The translations under genes were made by a program, and so were the position numbers. A stretch of DNA of 6,005 bases from contig NZER01000122.1 of the NCBI GenBank assembly GCA_002690445.1, positions 1 through 6,005 on the forward strand, written 5' to 3'. Shown one piece after another: positions 1 to 4,631 of the stretch. Each line of letters begins with the position of its first letter. Within the stretch, counting starts at the first letter, position 1. The stretch comes from Candidatus Pacearchaeota archaeon. GTDB taxonomy: Archaea > Nanoarchaeota > Nanoarchaeia > Pacearchaeales > GW2011-AR1. The notes below the pieces were generated by a model. It worked only from the letters and a program-made list of their open reading frames with translations, did not search any database and had not been told where the DNA came from.

Positions 1-1
1 A

Positions 2-169
2 AAAAAAACAGCTTTGAAATGGCGACAGAAAATGGAAGAAGCTCCAAGGCATTTATGTCCAAATGATCTGTCAGATGAGGCTTTCATGGAGGTCCTAGGA
101 AGAGCCCTGTGGAAAAGAGGAAAAAGCCTTGACGTGGAGGGGGATTCCTATATAATAACAGAAGAGTGA
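2..169 (+). CDS. 3' end of an unknown protein (partial, cut by window edge)
   Basis: An open frame runs in from the left edge for 55 codons and ends at TGA 167-169. The visible tail is charged (KKTALKWRQKMEEAPRHL, then a stretch with CPNDLSDEAF, ending SYIITEE) and has no membrane segment or motif that I recognise. The stop lies 1 nt before the ATG of the pilin-like gene (TGAGATG), which is the spacing expected of translationally coupled genes, so this is probably the upstream member of the same transcript. It could be an ordinary phage protein of any kind. The reality of the frame is supported by the junction and by the other two frames having stops; the function is unknown. Confidence 0.6.
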   Translation, partial: KKTALKWRQKMEEAPRHLCPNDLSDEAFMEVLGRALWKRGKSLDVEGDSYIITEE

Positions 170-170
170 G

Positions 171-464
171 ATGAAAGCTTTTACGCTCATTGAGCTTTTA
201 GTTGTACTTGTTATTATAGGAATTTTAACAAGTATGCTACTATCCTCTGTATCCAAAGCTAAGAAAGCAGCGACGATGGCTCAATGCCATAATTTTCGCA
301 GGCAATTAACTATTTACTACTATGCTGGTGAATACGATGCACAAGAAGGACCATCACCTTCTGATCATGATATAGAAAAATGGAATATCAGACATGAATT
401 GATGCTTGATCATAGAATCATACAAAGCAAGTGTTATGATTGTCATGCTACTGTACCAAGATGA
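171..464 (+). CDS. Type IV pilin-like / pseudopilin-like protein with C-terminal CxxCH
   Basis: The protein has 97 residues. Residues 1-35 are a class III prepilin leader: a three-residue leader MKA, a predicted prepilin-peptidase cut before Phe4, Thr5-Leu-Ile-Glu8 giving the conserved Glu at mature position 5, and a hydrophobic helix to about residue 27 followed by SKAKKAA. Known relatives are inserted in the inner membrane, cleaved and N-methylated, then assembled into pili or type II secretion pseudopili. The pattern helix-SKAKKAA-C-N-RQL-Y resembles prepilin-like proteins abundant in Verrucomicrobia, Lentisphaerae and Planctomycetes, but those are usually much longer, so this one is short. 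Position -1 is Ala rather than the usual Gly. The C-terminus has C88-Y-D-C91-H92, a c-type heme attachment pattern or a disulfide pair. The desaturase gene follows after 10 nt. The leader call is firm; the cellular role is unknown. Confidence 0.85.
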   Translation: MKAFTLIELLVVLVIIGILTSMLLSSVSKAKKAATMAQCHNFRRQLTIYYYAGEYDAQEGPSPSDHDIEKWNIRHELMLDHRIIQSKCYDCHATVPR

Positions 465-474
465 AAACTAGAAT

Positions 475-1347
475 ATGAAGAATATACGGTGGCTTAATAG
501 TATATTTTTAATAAGCACCCTTCTGGTGACCCTTATAGGCCTTCCCATCTTTTGTTATTATTTTGGAGGGCAAATTAATTGGTGGTTACATGGGACCATG
601 TTTGTGTTGATGTTTATCGCATCAGGCCTTAGTATTACTTTGGGCTATCATCGTCTTTTTGCTCATTTATCTTTTAAGGCTAAATGGCCTATTAAATTTT
701 TAACCGCCGTGTTTGGGGCAACGGCCCTGGAAAACTCGATACTTGAATGGTGCTCAGATCATCGGCGACACCATAAGCACACAGACCAAGAGGATGATCC
801 CTATAATATTCAACGAGGATTTCTCCATGCACATATGGGGTGGATTATGCTTCGTCCATTAAACGGAGAATCTCCGCTAACAAACGTTAACGATTTGAAA
901 CAAGATCCACTAATCCTTTGGCAGCACAAATGGTGGGCGGTTATAGGGATTTTAGTTGGTTTTGGCCTACCCGCACTCATTGGTTTTCTTGCTGGGGGTG
1001 TGATGGGCGGGGTAGCGGGCCTACTCATGGGCGGGGTTACCCGACTAGTTGCAGTGCACCATATGACCTTTTTCATTAATAGCCTATGCCATACATTAGG
1101 CACACAACCATACTCAAATAAATGCTCCGCAAAAGACAGTTGGCTCATGGCCCTGTTTACATTCGGCGAGGGCTATCACAACTTTCACCACGAGTTTCAG
1201 CACGACTACCGTAACGGGGTTAAACCTTGGCAGTTTGATCCAACGAAATGGACTATTCTACTGCTTGAGAAAGTTGGCTTGGTTTTTGATCTTCGAAAAG
1301 CTAGCGCAAAGGCAATTGCTGCGGCCCAAAAAAATGAGTATAAATGA
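475..1347 (+). CDS. Membrane acyl-CoA/acyl-lipid delta-9-type fatty acid desaturase
   Basis: This is a 290-residue di-iron membrane desaturase of the stearoyl-CoA desaturase/DesC/OLE1 family, which puts a cis double bond (usually delta-9) in a fatty acyl chain using O2 and an electron donor. All three histidine boxes are present: HRLFAH (59-64), HRRHH (96-100) and HNFHH (235-239). The additional metal-site residues Asn202 and His206 in INSLCHTLG are also present. Hydrophobic segments lie near 9-31, 38-56, 72-90 and 153-190. The length is normal for bacterial members and no residue of the iron site is missing, so it is probably active. The tail PWQFDPTKW is typical of bacterial homologues. A Gly-rich stretch at 174-188 contains MGGV twice. 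It lacks a strong ribosome-binding site and probably depends on coupling to the pilin-like gene 10 nt upstream. The electron donor and exact regiospecificity cannot be read from the sequence. Confidence 0.95.
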   Translation: MKNIRWLNSIFLISTLLVTLIGLPIFCYYFGGQINWWLHGTMFVLMFIASGLSITLGYHRLFAHLSFKAKWPIKFLTAVFGATALENSILEWCSDHRRHHKHTDQEDDPYNIQRGFLHAHMGWIMLRPLNGESPLTNVNDLKQDPLILWQHKWWAVIGILVGFGLPALIGFLAGGVMGGVAGLLMGGVTRLVAVHHMTFFINSLCHTLGTQPYSNKCSAKDSWLMALFTFGEGYHNFHHEFQHDYRNGVKPWQFDPTKWTILLLEKVGLVFDLRKASAKAIAAAQKNEYK

Positions 1348-1712
1348 ATTTTCATGAATACCTAAAAGAACTTAGAGCTCGCAAGTTTCCCGACACCAAT
1401 AAGTTAAGCAAACTTTTGAAGGTAAACAGAAATATGTGGCAAAAAATAGAATCTGGCATTAATCCCCCTCCGAGAAAATCTCTTCTGGTGGATTTTTGCA
1501 GACTTGTCCTTTGTAGGGAATATGAAAAAAATCAATTATTTGCTTTAGCGAGGAGATGGAAGCCTAGTAAGCTCACAAACACAACTACTCACGTAATAAC
1601 GCCAGCAGTCGAACTAATGAAACACTATAGGCCCGAAGAGTATAGACGTTGGTATGACGCGGCAATAGAGGTCAATACCCCTGATTACGAACATAAATAC
1701 TGGGGTAGATAA
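1344..1712 (+). CDS. Small XRE-type helix-turn-helix protein
   Basis: The protein has 122 residues. The N-terminal part looks like a Cro/C1 (XRE) DNA-binding domain: helix 1 about 4-12, helix 2 about 18-26 (NKLSKLLKV), and the recognition helix about 28-38 (RNMWQKIESG) followed by the usual turn and a third helix pair to about residue 72. The C-terminal 50 residues are rich in Arg, Tyr and Trp and match no domain I recognise. Its ATG overlaps the desaturase stop (ATGA at 1344-1347), so translation is coupled. XRE proteins usually repress promoters, often their own, so control of the pilin-desaturase unit is a reasonable inference, but the upstream promoter lies outside the window. It converges with the minus-strand gene, with 2 nt between the stop codons. 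A role as an antitoxin-like or structural protein cannot be excluded. Confidence 0.75.
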   Translation: MNFHEYLKELRARKFPDTNKLSKLLKVNRNMWQKIESGINPPPRKSLLVDFCRLVLCREYEKNQLFALARRWKPSKLTNTTTHVITPAVELMKHYRPEEYRRWYDAAIEVNTPDYEHKYWGR

Positions 1713-1737
1713 GATTATCCTCCGCCTTTTTTACCCC
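1702..1737. terminator. Possible bidirectional hairpin at the convergent junction
   Basis: GGGGTA at 1702-1707 can pair with TACCCC at 1732-1737, and just inside it GATAA (1708-1712) can pair with TTATC (1715-1719). A T-run precedes the right arm. The site lies exactly where the XRE gene and the minus-strand gene converge. The large interrupted loop makes it a weak terminator candidate. Confidence 0.25.
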
Positions 1738-2035
1738 TTTGATCGTTCACCCTTAAGGACTGGGCACTATGCTTAGCCAATTCAACTTCCATGATCCGCA
1801 TTCTATCTTCCATGCGATTAATGTCTGAAGTATTACTTGTTATGGCTTTTTGCAGTACTGTCATTTCAGTTATTTTTTTATCCATCTGAATTATCTGATT
1901 CGAGATTTTTTCGAATTCAACTTTACTGGGAAACAGGGACTGCAAATATCCCAAAATGAAAAGGCCTATAATGGGAGCTATTTTTAGAAATGTGTCGAGG
2001 TCCGCGAATTTAACTTTATCAGATTTTATTGTCAT
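1715..2035 (-). CDS. Small single-span membrane protein with coiled coil, unknown function
   Basis: The protein has 106 residues. A short polar N-terminus with several lysines is followed by one hydrophobic segment at about 17-35 (FLKIAPIIGLFILGYLQSLF), then a charged, heptad-like helix from about 38 to 90 suggesting a coiled coil, and a basic glycine-ended tail (GKKGGG). This layout of an N-terminal anchor plus a coiled coil is common in short phage membrane proteins, including inner-membrane spanins and proteins of unknown role, but there is no diagnostic motif. The ATG start is 2033-2035; no clear Shine-Dalgarno is visible. It is the only minus-strand gene among plus-strand genes here. It is transcribed away from the lipoprotein gene and ends 2 nt from the XRE gene. 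A link to lysis is a guess from topology and position only. Confidence 0.7.
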   Translation of the reverse strand: MTIKSDKVKFADLDTFLKIAPIIGLFILGYLQSLFPSKVEFEKISNQIIQMDKKITEMTVLQKAITSNTSDINRMEDRMRIMEVELAKHSAQSLRVNDQRGKKGGG

Positions 2036-2141
2036 GTATATTATCTATTCTAATGAACTGGACCCCCATATAAATTATACACGCACTTTGCTTATATTTT
2101 TAGAAAAAAATGTTGCTTGGTGTAAAATATTACTGCATAAG
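2036..2141 (-). promoter_or_regulatory. Divergent intergenic region with a TATAAT box on the minus strand
   Basis: This AT-rich 106-nt stretch separates two genes transcribed away from each other and should hold both promoters. The clearest signal is a perfect TATAAT -10 hexamer on the minus strand at 2079-2074, about 39 nt before the minus-strand ATG. No good -35 hexamer lies 16-18 nt further upstream. For the lipoprotein gene, TAAAAT at 2123-2128 is a possible -10 box but has no convincing -35 and would leave almost no leader. Confidence 0.3.
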
Positions 2142-2906
2142 ATGAAGATTTTTATTATTATTCTGTGTGCTAGTGTTTTTTTAACAGCATGCTCTACTCC
2201 TCTCGGGAGATTTAACAAGCAGCAGGCTGTTGTTGCTGGAATCACCAAAAATGTAGACGAAAACAAGGAAAAGCAAATTGAAAGCGGTAGAACCTTTGTT
2301 TATGCGGCGGACCAAGCGCTACAAAAAGACCCAGCGCCATCCAAGCATGCAACGGTTGCAAAACAAATGACTACGCGCAGCATAACTGCGCTCGGGCCTC
2401 CAAACGCAGCAAATGCCCTTAGGTCAGACGAGATGGTTGGCAATTTGCTGTCGGAGGACTCCCAGGACACCGAAAAGGGGCAGGAAATTCTTTCGGGCTT
2501 TGATAGGCAACTGGTAGAGGCTCAAAACCAAAATCGCCTTCTTCAGGGCAAGCTTAGCGCCGCAGAAACAAAACTTGAAAAGACAAACCAGGAAAATGCG
2601 CTCATGGCCACAAAGTATCAAAGTTTAATGCATAAAGTTTATTGGATAATGGGTGGTGTAATTTTTCTTGCAGTACTGGGCGTCGGCTTGAAGGTGGCGG
2701 GAACAATCGCCCCGTTCGCCCTTCCTGCGCGCGGCGCTTCATCTACGCTACTAAAATTAGTCAAGGGTATACAGAATATCCGAAGTGACCATGGAGCCGA
2801 CAAGGCGCCCGCCTTGGCACAGATAGACAATCATTTAAAAAATAATCTTGATGAGAAGGATCGATGGATGATCACGCAAGCTAAAAAGAAATTAAACATG
2901 ATATAA
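2142..2906 (+). CDS. Lipoprotein with second C-terminal membrane segment (u-spanin-like topology)
   Basis: The protein has 254 residues. The signal peptide MKIFIIILCASVFLTAC ends in the lipobox L14-T-A-C17, so Cys17 should be lipidated; Ser18 favours outer-membrane sorting in Gram-negatives. A polar region follows, then a predicted coiled coil about 118-163, a strong hydrophobic segment about 167-190 (VYWIMGGVIFLAVLGVGLKV), and a 60-residue charged tail. I chose ATG 2142 because it places the signal peptide at the N-terminus. The frame is open back to ATG 1956, but that extension overlaps the opposite-strand gene and would bury the lipobox. A lipid anchor plus a C-terminal membrane helix is the layout of unimolecular spanins, which fuse inner and outer membranes at lysis. 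The long tail after the helix is unlike the short known examples. The following gene starts 2 nt after the stop. Function is inferred from topology only. Confidence 0.8.
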   Translation: MKIFIIILCASVFLTACSTPLGRFNKQQAVVAGITKNVDENKEKQIESGRTFVYAADQALQKDPAPSKHATVAKQMTTRSITALGPPNAANALRSDEMVGNLLSEDSQDTEKGQEILSGFDRQLVEAQNQNRLLQGKLSAAETKLEKTNQENALMATKYQSLMHKVYWIMGGVIFLAVLGVGLKVAGTIAPFALPARGASSTLLKLVKGIQNIRSDHGADKAPALAQIDNHLKNNLDEKDRWMITQAKKKLNMI

Positions 2907-2908
2907 CT

Positions 2909-3388
2909 ATGAATATAATAACATATACAAAAATAAGATTACAAAATCTTCTTAAAAAGCAAATAGCAAATAAGGATTGTAATTTTTATTTAAACGATAA
3001 GTCATATGCCGTGATGGACTCATCCTGGCTTAAGGGTGATTGTTATCAAGCATATCGCCGATGGCTAAACTTGGCAGGGATAAGCAAATGGAAGACGAAT
3101 TGGGACTGCGATAATTTCGCGCAGAGCTTCAAAACTTACGTAAACATACTTCATGCCCGCGAGAACCCAGAAACGTTCACCACGAAGCACGCGGGCGCCA
3201 AAAACACCACTGACGCACATGCCGCGGCTGTGGGAGTAATGTTTTTCAAGAATTCTGATCGATCTGCGCATGCAGTCAATATGGTGATCGCGGAAAATGA
3301 TGAAATTTTGTTCTTTGAACCCGATGGAGGTGCATTTTTAAATTTAAACAATAAACATAAGGAGAGTATATGGTACGTCAACTTTTAA
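2909..3388 (+). CDS. Papain-like/MOA-related cysteine peptidase candidate
   Basis: The protein has 159 residues. Three blocks suggest a papain-like (transglutaminase/NlpC-like) fold: WDCDNFAQSF with Cys67, SAHAVNMVI with His121, and ILFFEPDGG with Glu137/Asp139. The spacing and the wording Cys-Asp-x-Phe-Ala, His-Ala-x-Asn, Glu-Pro-x-x-Gly match, from memory, phage proteins annotated as related to the C-terminal domain of the Marasmius oreades agglutinin, which is a cysteine protease domain. No signal peptide or membrane segment is visible, so it would act in the cytoplasm, in the virion, or after release through a holin. It could cut peptide bonds, including those in cell-wall stem peptides, but the substrate is unknown. 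It starts 2 nt after the lipoprotein stop and its last 19 nt overlap the next small gene, so it belongs to this operon. The family match is moderately sure; activity is inference. Confidence 0.75.
   Translation: MNIITYTKIRLQNLLKKQIANKDCNFYLNDKSYAVMDSSWLKGDCYQAYRRWLNLAGISKWKTNWDCDNFAQSFKTYVNILHARENPETFTTKHAGAKNTTDAHAAAVGVMFFKNSDRSAHAVNMVIAENDEILFFEPDGGAFLNLNNKHKESIWYVNF
3359..3364 (+). promoter_or_regulatory. Strong Shine-Dalgarno for the 43-aa gene
   Basis: AAGGAG lies 5 nt before ATG 3370, inside the end of the peptidase gene. It is the best ribosome-binding site on the plus strand of this window and decides that the short following frame is translated. Confidence 0.7.
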
Positions 3389-3501
3389 AATCAATATTTG
3401 GAATTAAGGATCTTGAGGATATTCAAGCAGAATGTTTGATCAAGCCCGAATACGCGTATTCATTCGCGAAGAAAACAACAAAAAAAAACAAAAAAACCTA
3501 A
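3370..3501 (+). CDS. 43-aa basic peptide, unknown
   Basis: This short frame (MVRQLLKSIFGIKDLEDIQA at its start) begins inside the last 19 nt of the peptidase gene, behind a strong AAGGAG site with a 5-nt spacer, and ends at TAA 3499-3501. The N-terminal half could form an amphipathic helix; the tail is lysine/threonine rich (KKTTKKNKKT) and is encoded by long A-runs, including nine As at 3480-3488 and seven at 3490-3496. It has no signal peptide, no cysteine pair and no recognised domain. The next gene starts in the same frame just one codon after this stop (TAA AAA GTG). The ribosome-binding site makes translation likely; the function is unknown. Confidence 0.6.
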   Translation: MVRQLLKSIFGIKDLEDIQAECLIKPEYAYSFAKKTTKKNKKT

Positions 3502-3504
3502 AAA

Positions 3505-3666
3505 GTGAAAAATTCAGACAGTGAAAAGGATAAATGTGTCTCATGTGGAGAAGAGACTCGATACGACAAGCTCGAACATATTGATTTTAGAGATTTTTAC
3601 ATCGAGGGCGTAGGTCAACTGTGCGCAAGGTGCTTTGACGACTCCCTGTCTCCATATGTTGACTAA
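3505..3666 (+). CDS. 53-aa zinc-knuckle protein with GTG start
   Basis: The frame begins at GTG 3505, three nucleotides after the stop of the 43-aa gene and in the same reading frame, and ends at TAA 3664-3666. It encodes CVSCGEE (Cys11, Cys14) and LCARCFDD (Cys40, Cys43), a four-cysteine CxxC-x25-CxxC arrangement typical of small zinc ribbons. Such small phage proteins may bind nucleic acid or a host protein, but nothing here shows which. There is no Shine-Dalgarno before the GTG, so it probably depends on re-initiation after the upstream TAA, or on readthrough to make a 97-residue fusion. The next gene starts 1 nt after its stop. The paired cysteines make it a likely real gene despite its size. 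Confidence 0.6.
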   Translation: MKNSDSEKDKCVSCGEETRYDKLEHIDFRDFYIEGVGQLCARCFDDSLSPYVD

Positions 3667-3667
3667 T

Positions 3668-3958
3668 ATGTGCGGCCTTTGCGAGTTAAAAACAATACTT
3701 CATACTTATGACGATTCAGATGATCGCTGGATTATCATGGACTGCATGAGTTGTATACTGCCGATGATTGTGTGGAGGGGTAATCCGCTGCATACCATGA
3801 ATATTTCCGATAAAGATGCCGCGGAGATGGAAAATGCCCTAAGAAAGGTAGGAAACAATAAATTCGGGGAGGGTAAATTCCGCATTGATAAGGTGCAGAA
3901 TGAAATTCCCGACCATATTCACTGGCATGCGCGACCTCATGGGTGGAAAAAAGCTTAG
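3668..3958 (+). CDS. HIT-like small protein with two CxxC pairs
   Basis: The protein has 96 residues from ATG 3668, the start I prefer because it sits 1 nt after the previous stop (TAATATG) and puts MCGLCEL at the N-terminus; ATG 3656 would add four residues and overlap that gene. It has CxxC pairs at Cys2/Cys5 and Cys26/Cys29, and a histidine cluster H83-I-H85-W-H87-A-R in IPDHIHWHARP. HIT-family nucleotide hydrolases/transferases often begin with a CxxC element, have a central region like PMIVWRGNPLHTMNISDKDA, and use a His-x-His-x-His motif in which the middle His attacks a nucleotide alpha-phosphate. The order of elements here agrees, so a compact zinc-binding HIT-like protein is plausible. 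The post-motif Arg-Pro and the small size are unusual for canonical HIT. Similar short proteins with a HWHARP tail recur in phages, as I recall, without a defined function. Confidence 0.7.
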   Translation: MCGLCELKTILHTYDDSDDRWIIMDCMSCILPMIVWRGNPLHTMNISDKDAAEMENALRKVGNNKFGEGKFRIDKVQNEIPDHIHWHARPHGWKKA

Positions 3959-3971
3959 TATTTAATTTTTA

Positions 3972-4088
3972 ATGCATAATCTTGTTACTTTTTTAATTTT
4001 TTTGTTTATGGCTTGGTTTAGCTATATGAGCATCGTCTTAGTGAACGAAAAAAAAGAAAGAAAAAAGCACAGTAAAGATGAACAGTGA
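3972..4088 (+). CDS. 38-aa single-span membrane peptide
   Basis: The frame starts at ATG 3972, 13 nt after the HIT-like gene, and ends at TGA 4086-4088. The N-terminal 25 residues are hydrophobic (MHNLVTFLIFLFMAWFSYMS, then IVLVN), followed by a highly charged lysine-rich tail (EKKERKKHSKDEQ). This is the layout of a small N-out, C-in single-span peptide; phages carry many such peptides, some acting as holins, antiholins or host inhibitors. No Shine-Dalgarno is visible (AT-rich TTTAATTTTTA before the ATG). It ends 6 nt before the convergent oxygenase gene. The clean split into a membrane helix and a basic tail supports a real gene; the role is unknown. Confidence 0.55.
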   Translation: MHNLVTFLIFLFMAWFSYMSIVLVNEKKERKKHSKDEQ

Positions 4089-4096
4089 TCTTTTTT
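4061..4096. terminator. A/T-rich hairpin at the convergent junction
   Basis: AAAAAAG at 4061-4067 can pair with CTTTTTT at 4090-4096, extended by CAC (4068-4070) with GTG (4085-4087) after a 2-nt bulge. It lies at the junction of plus- and minus-strand genes and is followed by more Ts on the plus strand. The stem has few G-C pairs, so it is only a possible terminator. Confidence 0.3.
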
Positions 4097-4625
4097 AATT
4101 TTTTTCATAATTAACCTTCCATTCTCGAAGTTTTGCGTAAGTTAACTCGTGCTTGGACTGTTGAAACTCGCAAGTAAAAAGATACCTGGGCTCCTTAAAA
4201 TTATAAACGGCATGGGGTTGTTGGGTATTAAACAAATAAAAAGTGTCAGGTTTGTATTTTAACTCCAAAACAGGACCGATATAGGGGTCTTCCAGGGAAA
4301 AGCGGTCCATCTCTTCGTTAATGGGCGAAAAAAAGGTGTGGCTCGGACTATTGGACAGTAACATATTAATCCCGCACCCCCTCAGGTCGTCCCTATGCCA
4401 ATTATAAACATAATAAGGAGATATTTTTATTATTCCGATTTTTTTTAACTTAAAAACCTCATCCACTTCTCGAAGCAATTTTTCCTGTCGCCATAGGGAG
4501 TCGGGTATCTGTAACCCTTCCCAGCCATAATATTTTACCCATTCTTGTTCTATTATTTTTTTCCACCCAGTGGAAATGGCCGCGGATTTAATTTTAAACT
4601 CATCGTAATAATTTTGGGTTTGCAT
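4095..4625 (-). CDS. Fe(II)/2-oxoglutarate-dependent oxygenase-like protein
   Basis: The protein has 176 residues. The double-stranded beta-helix signature is visible: NWHRDD with His77 and Asp79 as the first two iron ligands, PHAVYNF with His138 as the distal ligand, and Arg147 in EPRYLF as the likely 2-oxoglutarate carboxylate binder. Between them are the strands GINMLLSN and HTFFSP. These enzymes couple 2-oxoglutarate decarboxylation to hydroxylation of protein, nucleic acid or small-molecule substrates, and short members are common in aquatic phages. The ATG is at 4623-4625, 6 nt after the stop of the sulfotransferase-like gene, so the two form one minus-strand operon. No clear ribosome-binding site is visible; the upstream sequence is A/T only. 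All catalytic residues seem present. The substrate is unknown; the neighbour suggests modification of a glycan or surface protein. Confidence 0.82.
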   Translation of the reverse strand: MQTQNYYDEFKIKSAAISTGWKKIIEQEWVKYYGWEGLQIPDSLWRQEKLLREVDEVFKLKKIGIIKISPYYVYNWHRDDLRGCGINMLLSNSPSHTFFSPINEEMDRFSLEDPYIGPVLELKYKPDTFYLFNTQQPHAVYNFKEPRYLFTCEFQQSKHELTYAKLREWKVNYEKN

Positions 4626-4631
4626 ATTTTT

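Noticed and set aside
810..1148. Opposite-strand open frame inside the desaturase gene
   Set aside because: The plus strand encodes an intact enzyme with all catalytic motifs; the antisense translation is low-complexity Pro/Arg and without domain signs.
2069..2076. TATAAATT on the plus strand as a late-promoter-like box for the lipoprotein gene
   Set aside because: One mismatch to the T4 consensus, about 65 nt from the start, and overlapping the minus-strand TATAAT; too common in AT-rich DNA.
1956..2141. In-frame upstream extension of the lipoprotein gene to ATG 1956
   Set aside because: It overlaps the opposite-strand gene and the divergent promoter region and would bury the clear signal peptide and lipobox 62 residues inside the protein.
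3065..3381. Minus-strand open frames inside the peptidase gene
   Set aside because: They are shadows of a gene with Cys-His-acid motifs on the plus strand and lack ribosome-binding sites.
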